A stretch of 64,000 bases of DNA from NCBI GenBank assembly GCA_001599915.1, contig BCIG01000010.1, forward strand, positions 62,001 through 126,000, in the 5' to 3' direction. The notes below the pieces were generated by a model. That model had not been told where the DNA came from. It saw only the letters and a list, made by a program, of their open reading frames with translations, and searched no databases. The stretch is from Symbiotaphrina buchneri. Its lineage: Eukaryota; Ascomycota; Symbiotaphrinales; Symbiotaphrinaceae. Shown here in pieces: positions 33,091 to 44,211 of the stretch; the first letter of the stretch is position 1, and every line of letters begins with the position of its first letter. Position numbers and translations under genes: made by a program.

Positions 33091-35354
33091 TTCAGCAATC
33101 TGGTCTTTGTACGTTGGTTTTAGAACGATATGACTTGATGGGGAGGTAGGTGAAGAGTGTGATCATTCAAGAGGTGCAGTAGATATATCTTAGACTCAAG
33201 ATGCCTGAATGAAATTGACCTCTAGTGTCGACGACGTGCAGTAGAATGTGACAAACGTTGAATAAAGGCCAGGATAGGGCGAAAATAGCTCTTCCACCAC
33301 TTCCTGAAAAGAACAATACTGTACGTCTCATGGACTGACTTGGGCAATGCCGTTCAAGATGGGATAATTAAGTTATGTAGCTCCGTCTCCATGAATACCC
33401 TTTCAGACCAATCCATGGTTGATAGGAAATATCCGGCACACCATGGGTAAGGGCCTCTTATTCCACGATCTCCGACCCTGCAGAGCACTACAAGGACTCT
33501 CCACATACGGCCTCAAGTCCTCTTCTAAGGAATTAGAAAGGTCCTCAGTGGGCCAATTGAGACAGGCCAAGCTTGATTGTATCCTGTGCCTCAGAAACAA
33601 ACACAGAAGTCTATGTCACCGGTTCTCCGACCCTGCTGCATCAGGTCAGGCTCAGTTTGGCTGCTTACCAAGTTTCCCTTGGCTTTCGATCCCCAACACT
33701 CGATATTCTCCTACAGTCGATACCGATCGAACCTCGAACCTTGGACAGACCGGCCGCGAATACGAGGATGTTGGCTCAGGGGGAGACAGAAGAAGGCGTT
33801 CGCACGTCAGCGGGGAGGATGAGCCTTTCAGTATCTCCTTCGAGCTATGATGTTTCTTATATCGTACATGGGCTAGGAGCACCTTTGAAGATGACAATTG
33901 CTCTCGAGAGGATCTGGAAAGCAGATCCTTCAGCTATATTTGTGGGCCAAGGGTTTCGGAAGAGCTGGGGAAGTTGTTCCTTGGAAGACTCCTGCATAAC
34001 GGTTGTGCAATTGTAGTTTTGAGGATATGGCTCTTGCATGTTGCTAGCTAAAATATATTCTAATGCCACTATCTTTAGATCCTCCAGTTTGCCAGAATCC
34101 TAGATGCTTCCAACACTAAAAGGCCCTTTAAGTAGTAGGTCAAGATTGCCTTTCCACCGGTACAAGCCTCGGATATATTGACCTTTTATTCCTGGCTCGC
34201 TCCTGATATCGGTCCTTTAGACCCGCCATTTGTCCGCCATTTGTTGCAACACCCTGGAAAACTAGGTGCAATCTCCTCCGTCCAACCCAACCAGAACTTT
34301 TCTTCGGCTCGGGGCTCGAGCGGTGACACCATCCGAGTTATGAGGTATCATCTGAAAATCCTGGCCGTGCAACAGTAGACTCACAGTCTTCTTAACGCCG
34401 GGTGCCTTAGGGTGGCTTCCCAATGTTTTGTCCAGAAAGCAAGTACGAAGGGAGTCGGCGGGCAGAGAAGCCTTCTCAACTTTCTTTGTTTGACACTATC
34501 CCACACTATCTGGCATATCCCCATATACATCTCCCCAATTTGAATGTCAAAGACGTCAATGGCGTTCTCGTGATCTAGTAAGTGGTCCAGCAAGCAACCG
34601 AGCAACCTTGCCTTATGCATTGGATGCATGGTCAGCATCTTTGGGTATCCACCCCTTGCTGCAAGCAATTCGTGCGGGTTCCCGTCGCCAGCCTTTGTAG
34701 CAGTGGTTGGTTGCTGTCTCTTGAGGAAGCTCGCTTTTGAAACAGCAAACGGCAGTTCAAGTGTTTGGCGGCTGGCAGTTGTTCGCTGCAGGCAGGCATA
34801 ATCGCATTGTATGACGAAGTGATGTGCTAAGTATGTGGAGCATTAGTATCTCAACCCCTGCCGCCAGAAACCGTCAGTTCAAGGCGCAACCGTTGGTGGA
34901 AATGGGATACTGGCTGCGGGAAGAGAAAATGATCTGGCACAAGCCCGGAAGTTGGTTGAAGTTCTTGAAAGCATGTTTTACCCAAGGACGCTGAGCGTTT
35001 GGTATATTGTAGTCGTGCATTCTTGCGACTCTAATCTACAGGACGGGTAAAAGGTGGCGATAACGTGTCATAAAGACGTGAGCTGCAAGATTCAGGGCTC
35101 AGCACGTACCAAATGTCCGTTGCTAGTAATGTTTCGTTTTGTCTTCGTTCTATCCAATGGAGCATGGATGGTTCTTTGTTCTTCGATTGTTAGAGATTCC
35201 AAGTGACTTCCTTCACCAAGTCGTTGTGGACTTGTCTTGAGGACAATAAGGCGTCTTTGTTTCTCATGGTTACTACTATTTCCCTGCAAATTTCACTCTC
35301 GGCAATATCGTCCATGGTTTGTTCGGGTGTCGTCTTCCCATGTTAATGTGATAG
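33091..35354. other. Long gene-poor stretch
   Basis: About 2.3 kb without a gene I can support. At 33419-34016 two overlapping plus-strand frames of about 145 codons each stay open, but neither shows a motif or a convincing splice partner. They may be chance or a gene remnant. Confidence 0.45.
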
Positions 35355-35361
35355 TATAAAA
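35355..35361 (+). promoter_or_regulatory. TATA box of the Cys/His-rich orphan
   Basis: TATAAAA lies about 78 bp before the ATG at 35439. Because it overlaps the earlier in-frame ATG at 35361, it argues that translation starts at 35439. Confidence 0.5.
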
Positions 35362-35438
35362 TGGGACCCCTTCCTCACTGTGGCGATGGAAATATAGAAG
35401 AACGCAAGACAATCGTTTTTAGTCATCGACATCGCAAC

Positions 35439-36020
35439 ATGTGCTTCTATCACCATGTTAACTATCCTGGCTGTGGCCACCTTCACTTTAAATACATTTG
35501 TTGGCCTTGCAAGACACGATGCGAGCCCAAGTGGCGGCTGAACTGTGGTGCCGATTCTTTCGAGGGACCGATCCATCTATGCGGGAAATGCTACTCTGCA
35601 GAAATAAAGCGCATCGGTGAGCCTCTGGCAGAATACATGCGTTCACATGTTATTCCTGCTCGCCGTGCTCATGCAATAGCAGAGGATGAATTTGTGTATC
35701 TGCAACAAAAATGTTTTGATTATGCAGATGCCCGCTTCAAGCTCTTCTATTGCCAACGCGACTTGCAGATGGTGCTGCGGAAGGCCGAAGCATTGGAGGC
35801 GGATGCAGAAGAAAAATTGGAGCGGCTTCAGGCTTTGCAGAGGTATGACCATGCACGAAGCCCGCGTGAAAGTCATGCAAGGCTGATGATTCAGGAATTC
35901 TTTGACAATTTCGACGTGGACGAATTACTACAGGAACAGCAAATGTGGCGCGAAGCACAGCTGTCAATCAAGGAATTCTTCACCTCCTTCGTTTTGGAAG
36001 GATTGTTGGAGTTCGACTGA
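35439..36020 (+). CDS. Orphan Cys/His-rich N-terminus plus coiled-coil protein
   Basis: A single exon of 193 residues from the ATG at 35439. The first 60 residues hold many potential zinc ligands (MCFYHHVNYPGCGHLHF, YICWPCKTRC, HLCGKCYS). The remainder is helical and charged with a heptad pattern (RKAEALEADAEEKLERLQALQ), ending in two similar segments, IQEFFDNFDVDELL and IKEFFTSFVLEGLL, which look like an internal duplication. I do not recognise a named family, though short fungal proteins starting M-C-x-Y-H and a Cys/His block are common. No signal peptide, so probably intracellular. The function is unknown. Confidence 0.6.
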   Translation: MCFYHHVNYPGCGHLHFKYICWPCKTRCEPKWRLNCGADSFEGPIHLCGKCYSAEIKRIGEPLAEYMRSHVIPARRAHAIAEDEFVYLQQKCFDYADARFKLFYCQRDLQMVLRKAEALEADAEEKLERLQALQRYDHARSPRESHARLMIQEFFDNFDVDELLQEQQMWREAQLSIKEFFTSFVLEGLLEFD

Positions 36021-36506
36021 GAAGCTAGATGCGAGGAACATGGGGCTATGGGGCTATGGGAAGAGCCATTCTGTGATAGCCGCTAAAGCAAGGGCATATC
36101 TGCTTAATTAATCGTATTTCTTAGTATTGAATAAAACGGGTTTCTCTTCTGAGCGATGTGACTGAAATTCTTTAGTCAATGTATATTGCAACAACTGCAC
36201 GGGAGTGCAAAAATTCATCGCTGAGTCGATATAGTGAATGCACTCCAGCACAATAGCCCTATTGTATACTACCATTCTATAAAGGAGAATAGACGGGACA
36301 CTTTTATAAAGCTACCCACTCCTCCCTTATATATGCAGATTCCTATTTTCATTTACAAGCGTCAACAGCAGCGTCTTTCGATATCTCAAGCTGGTAACAT
36401 CGTCATCATCTCTGCTTTTTGTCTTCAGTCTTCAACCGCAATTATTTCCAACAGCATAATCCGCCAATCCTTTCTCCAATTCTCGCCAGCAGCGCTGACC
36501 GCAGTC
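36021..36506. other. Intergenic region and promoter of the second small orphan
   Basis: About 490 bp, AT-rich, with TATAAAG at 36278-36284 and pyrimidine-rich sequence before the next ATG. No other feature supported. Confidence 0.45.
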
Positions 36507-36905
36507 ATGCCGACCTCACCAAACCGAAAAGCAACCCCGAGCCCGTTGGTCGTTGCACGATTTCTCTTCGAATGCTTCCCGAACAACTACCCTGAGCAAG
36601 GCTCTGCTCCCGGCCGACTGGATGCCAGCACTGCATCCAACACCTCTCCAACGGAGGTTCTTCGTCCCACCAGCGCACCAACAAGCCCACAAGGAGCCAA
36701 ATGGCATCCAGATATCGGCATTTGGTACGATATGCTGCAGTATGCTCCGTGGGCACAACTTTCTACCACGAGTGTCCCATTGACACCGCTTGTGTCTCCG
36801 GGCACATCCTTGCCCCTGGCGGCTGAGGGAGGGGGCTGGCAATTCTACTACTACCACCCCGAGACGGAGAGGTTTTCAAGGGTTCCATGGAGCGGATCAC
36901 AGTAG
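36507..36905 (+). CDS. Small orphan protein, Pro/Ser-rich with aromatic C-terminus
   Basis: 132 residues from the ATG at 36507 (MPTSPNRKATPSP). The frame is open further upstream to 36234, but that part is hydrophobic and translated from AT-rich leader sequence, so the later start is preferred. The middle is rich in S/T/P. Two conserved-looking aromatic blocks are present: KWHPDIGIWYDMLQYAPW and GGWQFYYYHPETERFSRVPW. No signal peptide or membrane helix with this start. I do not recognise a family. Coding status rests on the open frame and non-random composition. Confidence 0.45.
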   Translation: MPTSPNRKATPSPLVVARFLFECFPNNYPEQGSAPGRLDASTASNTSPTEVLRPTSAPTSPQGAKWHPDIGIWYDMLQYAPWAQLSTTSVPLTPLVSPGTSLPLAAEGGGWQFYYYHPETERFSRVPWSGSQ

Positions 36906-37705
36906 GAGGACGTTGGCGATGGGTAAGATTTCTTTCTTTGCATGAACTGCAAGCGCTTATTTCAAGTCTAGGATTCTATGGCTGCAGGCAGCTGTAGCAG
37001 ACTGATAACCCGGGATGCCGTGGAAATTCGGGCCTCGTGCCCATGGGACAAGGGGTCGTACGAGGGCTGGAAGTACGGAATTTTCACACAGGTCTTAGAG
37101 AAATGTTTCAATTGAGCCTACCATTTTGCAGCTCCGGAGATCCTCTCCCCTGGGTTATCACATGCAGTAGCGATGAAAATTCTGACGTTCCCCAAAGTTG
37201 TGAGGGAAGAAGACTATGGTTCTGAGCATAGAGGCTTGAGGCACGGAACAAAGCCTTCGCTGAGACAAACAGGGAGCCTAGGTGCGTAAAACGAGGGGCT
37301 TTGTTTGCCAATGAATGAATGCGCCGCCAGCATTGAACAACGCTTGTGACAACAACGCCCCTGTACCGTGACAGACAGATTTAACCATTGTAGCAAACGC
37401 ATGAATAGTCCATCAAAGGATTGACAATGAAGTTTGTCCCCAGACATTGGGACCCACGTGCGTTTATAATACAGCACAATGAGACCACCAAATTAGGTCC
37501 GGCGGTCATTGCTTGTCCCATTGTCTTTTTAGTATGTCTCTTATCTTCTTTCAATATATATTTCCATCTTCCTATTATATATCCCCAGAATTCTCATCCT
37601 GCACAACAATCTTCGAACAATTCCTTCAAAGCATATTATTTTCGGCGAGCAGAGCTCTGCAAACATCGAACCTCATTTCACTCACGACCACCGGACTTCC
37701 TCAAC
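36906..37705. other. Intergenic region between small orphans
   Basis: About 800 bp. I see nothing supported beyond the presumed promoter of the next gene, which has AT-rich and pyrimidine-rich stretches at 37540-37690. Confidence 0.45.
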
Positions 37706-38128
37706 ATGTCATCTACCACTTCTACAACTTACACCTACTCCACCCTAAGCAGGCAAGACGAATGGACCTGGTTCGGACGCGTGCCTCCTTCGCTGAGCGA
37801 AAGAACCAGAAGCGCTGACAAAGAATCCAGGCTCGACCGCCTCCCAGGTTTGGATCCAGGATCTTACAAAACATCCACACATGAGGTCACCGAAGAACAG
37901 TTGGCGAAGCTGAAGGCAGAGGAGGAAAAGATCCAGAAAAAGAAAGAGGCAAGACTGGCGAACCAGCGATCGGAGAAACCAGATCCCAAGAAGTTGCCGC
38001 CACGGCTGGTTGGTCGGTACAAGCGCTTCAACAAGAGTAAGCCGACGGGTTACTTCCTCCTCTGGGACGAGGAGCGCCGGACTTATTTCGACCCTTTCGG
38101 GCCGACGGCTGAGGTGTTACCCGTTTGA
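37706..38128 (+). CDS. Small charged orphan protein with coiled-coil centre
   Basis: 140 residues from the ATG at 37706 (MSSTTSTTYTYST). The frame extends upstream to 37421, but the in-frame leader is unlikely to be translated. Residues about 70-95 form a charged helix (EEQLAKLKAEEEKIQKKKEA), and the C-terminus has YFLLWDEERRTYFDPFGP. There is no signal peptide. It resembles the preceding orphan only in ending with an aromatic block followed by an E/R-rich turn, too weak to call homology. Function unknown. Confidence 0.5.
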   Translation: MSSTTSTTYTYSTLSRQDEWTWFGRVPPSLSERTRSADKESRLDRLPGLDPGSYKTSTHEVTEEQLAKLKAEEEKIQKKKEARLANQRSEKPDPKKLPPRLVGRYKRFNKSKPTGYFLLWDEERRTYFDPFGPTAEVLPV

Positions 38129-38975
38129 ACTCTTGAAGCTGGAGGCTTGTAGGCTGGTGATGGAAGGCCGCTGGTTTGGCTGCGGGAAGGACATATTGGA
38201 CAGATGCTTAAGGTCTGGAACTTTGAATATCACGAGAAATGGAGCAGGGCCTTGACCTCTTAGAGCAACTCTCGGTGCGGATTGACGCTATTATGAATTC
38301 AAGATGCATATAAAACAGTATGAAATGAGAGTTGACTGTCGATATGCGTGATTCTCGTGGAAGCAAGATAAGTGCCAGCTAATAGATATGCTCCCTCACC
38401 TGGCAGTAGATATCATTCCATGCTTGACCTGGGACAGAGGTGGATTACGAACATCGTACTTCGCTTCTGCTATACATTTTCACCAACAAAGGAAGGCTCG
38501 TTACAGTTTGGGTGATCCCTTTCATCATAGGCTTTCGATGAATTATGCTATTCAAACAAAGAATCTTAAACCAAAGAAAAGGGTAGAGGTATCCAGTCAA
38601 TGAAAAGCAACCACATAGTAGTCTTAGTATGGAGGTACTTCATACTTCTTTAGTTCCTGTCGTTTCTTTGAAGTTTGTCCACCTACAAGCATGTAACAGG
38701 GATGCTCGCACGGCACGATCGGAGAACGTTCCGGAAATCTTGGCAATGCTTGTGCCCGGAAACTTGGGCCGCCGCGTCAGTCGTGGAAGGTTTACGCACG
38801 GTTACGTCACATCGGTCGATTTTCCCCTGCATAGCTGCCAGGGACCAAAGACCAAAATTCCTGGTTTGCCACAGAACGGGATAATTTTTCAATCTCCATC
38901 TTTCCAAATTGTCGACGTAACCACCACAAACTGTCTATATTGATCCAACTGCATCTGAACTAATATCGCTACAAT
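38129..38975. other. Intergenic region upstream of the PSD-family gene
   Basis: About 850 bp with only short frames. It includes the promoter of the decarboxylase. Confidence 0.45.
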
Positions 38976-40213
38976 ATGGGTCTTCTGGCGCCTCTTCATG
39001 CCGTGGCAGACTATCTGCTCGCGTGCTGCCACATGATACAAAATCGCGAAGTCGGCTGGCAAACGATCGACCGCAAAACGGGCAGGATGATCAGAGAGCA
39101 GCAACCGCTGTGGAAGAAGTTCAAGCTGCTGCTGCTTTTCAATAAGTTGACCGAGTGGAGTAAGTACACTTCCTAGACTTGTCGATTGAAGCCAGTTAGC
39201 TGACCGCGCCTTCCTTCTGTAGTCGATCTGACGCATGCGATGCGACTTTGGATCCACGACAAAACCATCGCGGAAGGTGTTAAGGAGGGCACGGGCAAAT
39301 CTAAGAGCCAGATCCAGTCATTTGTGGAATTTTATCATATCAACATGGACGAGTTCGAGCCTTCCGATATCGATGCCTTCCCGACCTTTGAGGACTTTTT
39401 CGTTCGCAAGCACAAGCCCGGTTCTCGACCAATCTTTGCAGAAGGAGACAACGTAAGTTAACGCGCCGTTAGTCAGGATCAGGATGAGGCTAACAAATGT
39501 GCAGACCAAAGCCGTATGCGTCGCCGACGCACGCATCGTGACCTACGAGAGCGTGGCGGAAACGCGCAAGATCTGGATCAAGAGCAAACACTTTACGATT
39601 GAAAACTTGACGGAGGACAAGGAGGTAGCCAAGCACTTCGCCAATGGAGCGATTGCAAGCTTCCGGCTCTCGCCGCAGGATTACCATCGCTATCATAGCC
39701 CCGTGACTGGGACGGTGTCGGGCTATAAGGAGATCAAGGGCGAATATTACAACGTGGATCCAGTAGCCGTGCATTCAGATGTGGATATCCTGGGAATAAA
39801 TGCAAGGTGTTGGATATCTATTGACACGAAAGAGTTCGGCAAGGTTTTGTTCGTAGCGTGAGTTGGCCTGCCCCGTTTTCCATGCGTCAGCGTGCAGTGT
39901 ACTAACAGATGCAAAGGATTGGTGCAACGGATGTAGGAGATGTAGAGATCAATCAGCGCTGGCGGACGCCAGGGGGCAAGATCCAGAAAGGGTATGGCTC
40001 CCAATTCCTCTGTTAGATTCTGAGACAATTACTGACTAGTCTCTCAGGGATGAGGTTGGTCTTTTCCAGTTTGGTGGATCAAGCATCATTGTCGCATTCG
40101 AGGACGGCAGGATACAGTTCGATGAGGACTTGCTTGAGAACAGCAGGAAGGATATCTCGGTGGATGTTGAAGTGGGGATGAGTATGGGGACGGCCACTAA
40201 GCCCCAAGCTTGA
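38976..40213 (+). CDS. Phosphatidylserine decarboxylase-family protein (short form without C2 domain)
   Basis: Five exons (38976-39159, 39223-39452, 39505-39857, 39917-39991, 40048-40213) give 335 residues. The family is pyruvoyl-dependent: the proenzyme cuts itself before a Ser. Here the site is FQFGGSSIIV near residue 290, and the catalytic Asp and His are in RLSPQDYHRYHSP. Other marks are FPTFEDFFVRKHKPGSRPI, GEYYNVDPVAV and the conserved FGKVLFVAIGATDVGDV. There is no mitochondrial presequence and no C2 domain, so it is neither a PSD1 nor a full PSD2. It may make phosphatidylethanolamine, or decarboxylate a free amino acid as the related PsiD tryptophan decarboxylase does; sequence alone does not decide. 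Confidence 0.92.
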
Positions 40214-40798
40214 GAGTCGGACGTTCATCAGGAGTTAGGGCATACTGGAGGATGGTCTTGGAAGACTGAATTGTTATTAGCGGTATTATGGATGTTGCAT
40301 GATAAAAGTCCATTTCATACGGTGTATGCAAGTTCCACATATGGCATGTCAAACCTTTGAGCCCGTGCTCGGCCTCTGGGTATCGGGTCACGATATTATT
40401 ACATTGTATTGCATGTAGTGGAAAGTTGCTTTGAGGAGCCCTTGAGGCATTGTCGGAGTTGCCTGCAACACCTCCAATATCTCCCATCGGCCAGTCCAAG
40501 CCTCCCAATGCTCCATCCTGCTCCATCCCAAATGTCCAAGGAAAATCATGCAACCAACAAATCGCTGCGCATTGCCTCCTCCCAAACGCCCAGATGTGCC
40601 CGCCACCAGCTCGGGCGACACCAGACCACCAAAACGGCTTACACGCGCGTAGCACGGCATCGGCACCGACCAACACGCGAACCCCAAACCGTCCACAAAA
40701 CGGCCGAAACCTAAAATGGCCACAGAACTCACCGCCGAGTTGTTGCCCCTCGCCCTCGCAGTTCCCCACTCTTGTCGTCCCGCCTGGATACGGCAGAG
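40214..40798. other. Intergenic region between the PSD-family and MFS genes
   Basis: About 585 bp. Short frames on both strands are not supported. It contains the MFS promoter. Confidence 0.45.
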
Positions 40799-42282
40799 AT
40801 GGCGACAATGGAGTCAATTGGCGAGATCCCGGCGGATGAGAAGGTTGTCGATGTGAGGCGGGACAAGGAGCTGGCGATTTCTGGTGATCTTGATGGCAGT
40901 GGCGAGGTGCAGCCGGGCGAGGAAGTCGTACAGGAACTGGGCCAGGGCCAGGACCAGGGCCAGCGGCTGCAGGAGCCGCCGAATGGAGGGTTGCAGGCAT
41001 GGTTGATCGTGCTTGCTGGGCACTTTGTGTTCATCAACACCTGGTAAGCCCGCATTACTCACGGGGCTTGATCCCAGTCCACGCATCTGCACTCTTTCAT
41101 CCAAATATCCTTAATCTAACGCCTCGTTCTGGCAGGGGCATAACCAGCACCTTCGGCGCATTCCAGACATACTACGAATCCACGCTCCTCAGCGCCAGTT
41201 CCAGCAGCTCCATCTCGTGGATCGGCAGCCTGCAATCCTTCCTGGTCGTCTTCGTCGGGATCATCGTCGGCCCGCTCTTCGACCGCGGCTACCTACGGCC
41301 ACTGATGTACAGCGGGGCGTTCCTGACCGTCTTCGGCATGATGATGACGTCCCTCGCCACGTCCTACTGGCAAGTGCTTCTCGCGCAGGGCGTGTGCGTC
41401 GGGCTCGGCGCGGGGCTGACGTACGTACCTGCCCTCGCCATCGTCGCCATGCAGTTCAACGCGAGCAAGCGGCCCTTCGCAATCGGCTGCTCCAGCAGCG
41501 GGTTGAGCATCGGCGGGATCATCTTCCCGATCTTGTTCCGCCGCTTGCTCCCGCACGCGGGGTTTAGGTGGGCGGTGCGCTGCATTGGCTTCATCAACCT
41601 GCTGCTCTTCGTCTTCGCACTGCTGATAGTCTGCCGCCGCCCCGGGCCAAGCGCCGCGCAGGCACGCTCCTTGCTGGATCTGAGCGCTTTCCGCGAGGGA
41701 GCGTTCGGCTTCCTGGCGCTGGGAAATTTCTTCCTTTTCCTCGCGTACTACATCCCGATGTTCTACCTGCCGGTCTACGCGTCCGCGAAACTACACACCA
41801 GCTCCGACTTCGCCTTCTACACACTCGCCATCTGCAGCACGGGGTCTTTCTTCGGGCGGACAGCACCCTACATACTCGGCCGCCGTCTAAAACCCATCGG
41901 GACCTTCGTCTTCGGATCCGGTCTCGGCGCAATCCTGCTCTTTGCCTGGATCGCCGTCACCCACGTCGCCGCCTTCGTCGTCTGGGCCGTACTATGGGGT
42001 TTCGTGGCAGGGATCCTGGTCACGGCGGTGCCAGCCTCCGTGGCGCATCCCGTGCTGTGTCCCAGCGCCAGCGTGCTAGGCGCGAGATTGGGCATGAGCT
42101 GGAGCACGGCGGCGGTGGGCACGCTGATTGGTACGCCGATTGCGGGCGCGCTGGCGGATGTGGAGCATGCGCGGTTCTTTAATGCGCAGATCTTTGGCGG
42201 TGTCACGATGTTGGTGGGCTTGCTGTGTCTGGGCTGGCCGGTGGTCAAGATCTTTCAGTGGGATCGCAGGATGAAGATGTAG
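40799..42282 (+). CDS. MFS transporter, monocarboxylate-porter (MCT) type
   Basis: Two exons (40799-41043, 41136-42282) give 463 residues. A hydrophilic, acidic N-terminus of about 60 residues (with a GQGQDQGQ repeat) is followed by PPNGGLQAWLIVLAGHFVFINTWG, the typical start of helix 1 in fungal MCT-like carriers. The cytosolic loop motif is VGPLFDRGYLRPL. Further helices include LLAQGVCVGLGAGLTYVPALAIVAMQF and GLSIGGIIFPILFRRLL, with twelve hydrophobic segments in all by eye. Members sit in the plasma membrane and move monocarboxylates, riboflavin or related small molecules, or export metabolites. The substrate is not shown. It lies 585 bp downstream of the decarboxylase on the same strand. 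Confidence 0.93.
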
Positions 42283-42992
42283 GCTGGCTGCGCTGTGTAA
42301 ACGGTTACTGGTGTCTCAAGAGCTGTTGAGAGTTGTTGCAGGTGGAGCAAGATGCATGGATGTTTGCTCTTGTTTGTTGAATGATTGATGAATGTCTACG
42401 TCAAATTAGAACTATGAACCCGGCTGTTTGCATTTACGTGCTTGAAACCTGTTCAACTCTACAAAGTTCTTGGTCACAGTTCTCCATAAGCACGAAGCCC
42501 AATCCCCTGCTTTCGCCCTCCAGCATCATTCCTGCTGAAGTCATGGGAATATACATAAGAGGTATCTTAAACAAAAGGCCAGAGAACAAAGCTCGGCCAC
42601 ACGCCAACTTGCGCCACTCGTTCCACTCGTTTCCATTCAGCTTGGAGGGCACGCATATGCCCCGTGTCTTGATGCCCCTGTTTCCAGGCGCGATGGTTCA
42701 GCTCTTTGTGTGGGATGCGTGAGGATGTCGTTTACGCTTAGATTCCGGGCGGGAAATTGGCTTTCCCGGAATCTGCCAGTGAGGTTTATGGATGTTCCAG
42801 CAATACCAGGTCCCAGCCTCAGCTAATAATCTCAGAGAAAGAAGAGGTAGCTCCCCGGTCATTCATGCAACAGCACGCTTCTCTTATCCCTGATATTAAT
42901 GAACGTATACTGCCAGCACACACGCCATCAGCAAAGCCCACTCAACACATTCCTCTATCTCCACCGCATCTTCAGTCAGGAAGTGAATGACA
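42283..42992. other. Convergent intergenic region
   Basis: About 710 bp between the MFS stop and the methyltransferase-like stop. Nothing supported. Confidence 0.45.
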
Positions 42993-44211
42993 TCAACTCA
43001 CCTCGACGACATTCGGTTCCAACAAACTAATATCGCGCCACACGGGCCGCATGCCGAACTTCTCCATGCGCTCCCACCAGCTCGCGAAGATGCCCACATT
43101 GCGCACCAGGACTGGATCCTCCGGCCGCAGCGAGACAACGACCTGGCCAATCGGCAGCGTGCGCTCGTCCTCGTACGACGCCATCATCGCCTCCAGGATC
43201 GTGATGGTCGATGCTGGCGCCGTGGGGATGTCGAGGATGAGGATATCGCTGTGGGGTGCCCGAGATGTCAGTGACTGGGCATTGAGAGGGGAGGTAGGGG
43301 AGGGAGGTGACGTTGGCTGGGAAGGGGTAGAGACGAGACATACATCCAGCTCACGCTGCGCTCCATCATGAACTCCCGCAGCCCGTATTCGACCGTCGCT
43401 TTTTCGTCGAGGATGATGTTGGCGAAGATCTGCGGCACGTAGGCGTGCGTGAACCGCGTATCTCCGTCTTCCAGTTCGAGCGCCTCGCCTTCGATCGGTG
43501 GGCCCAGTGTGAATGCGCTGACGCTGCATGACGGCACCCGATACAGGAACTCTTCGACGAAGGAGAAATCCTCTTCTTCGTCTGTCTTTGCGCCAGTCAA
43601 GGATGCTGCTTCTTGCGCAACGTCGGCGGCGGGAGGGGTCGTGAAGGTATATACAACGACGCCAGGTTTCGAAGACGGTTCGGCAGCAGGCGGGCTGAGG
43701 AAGGATTCGTAGGAGGGGTCGAGGGCGATGCGGGAGGGTTTGTTCGGAGGTGCTTTGGGGACGGCGGCGTAGCGGTTGAGGCCGCAGATCCATCTGCCGC
43801 CGGCCTGGAGGCGGCCGACGCGGCGGAGATCCCAGGGACAGGTGAAGCTGGGTGTGAAGAAGGCGATCATGGTCGCAGCGGCACTATGGCAAGCATACAT
43901 GGTCAGTAACTCTTCGGCACCCCCCAAACGCAATGAGGGAGGGGGTATGCATACAATGGGCTCTTGGCTAAAGAGTCCCACGGAGCCAAGAACTGCTGCC
44001 GCTGGAGCAGATTGTCATGCCAGGCCTCTTCAGCGGGCATGAGCCGCGCTGAGAGGTCGAATGGTATCGAAGGCGCACGCGCATTGTGTCTCCGTATCGA
44101 GATCGGATATGCCTGCTCGCGCAGCAGGAGAGTAAGGACGGCGCAGATGATGAAGAGGAACAGCAGAGGGATCCTCCATCGCGAGAACCGGGCAAGGCGC
44201 ATCGCCGCCAT
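42993..44211 (-). CDS. Membrane-anchored Methyltransf_22/METTL24-like protein
   Basis: Three exons (43955-44211, 43344-43883, 42993-43248) give 350 residues. An N-terminal signal anchor (WRIPLLFLFIICAVLTLLL) follows a short basic start, giving a type II topology in the secretory pathway. The lumenal part has CPWDLRRVGRLQAGGRWICG, PSCSVSAFTLGPP, then DILILDIPTAPASTITILEAMM created in part by the last splice, and FGMRPVWRD. This order matches fungal proteins annotated as methyltransferase-domain (Methyltransf_22). The usual acidic KIDIEG motif reads LILDIPTA here, so binding of S-adenosylmethionine may be altered. The start could also be an in-frame ATG at 44274. Confidence 0.75.

Noticed and set aside
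34381-34668. Minus-strand frame of 95 codons
   Set aside because: No motif, no start context and no neighbour; likely chance.
41217-42182. Long alternative frames on both strands over the MFS gene
   Set aside because: They are Arg/Pro-rich shadows of a GC-rich gene whose own frame shows clear membrane helices.
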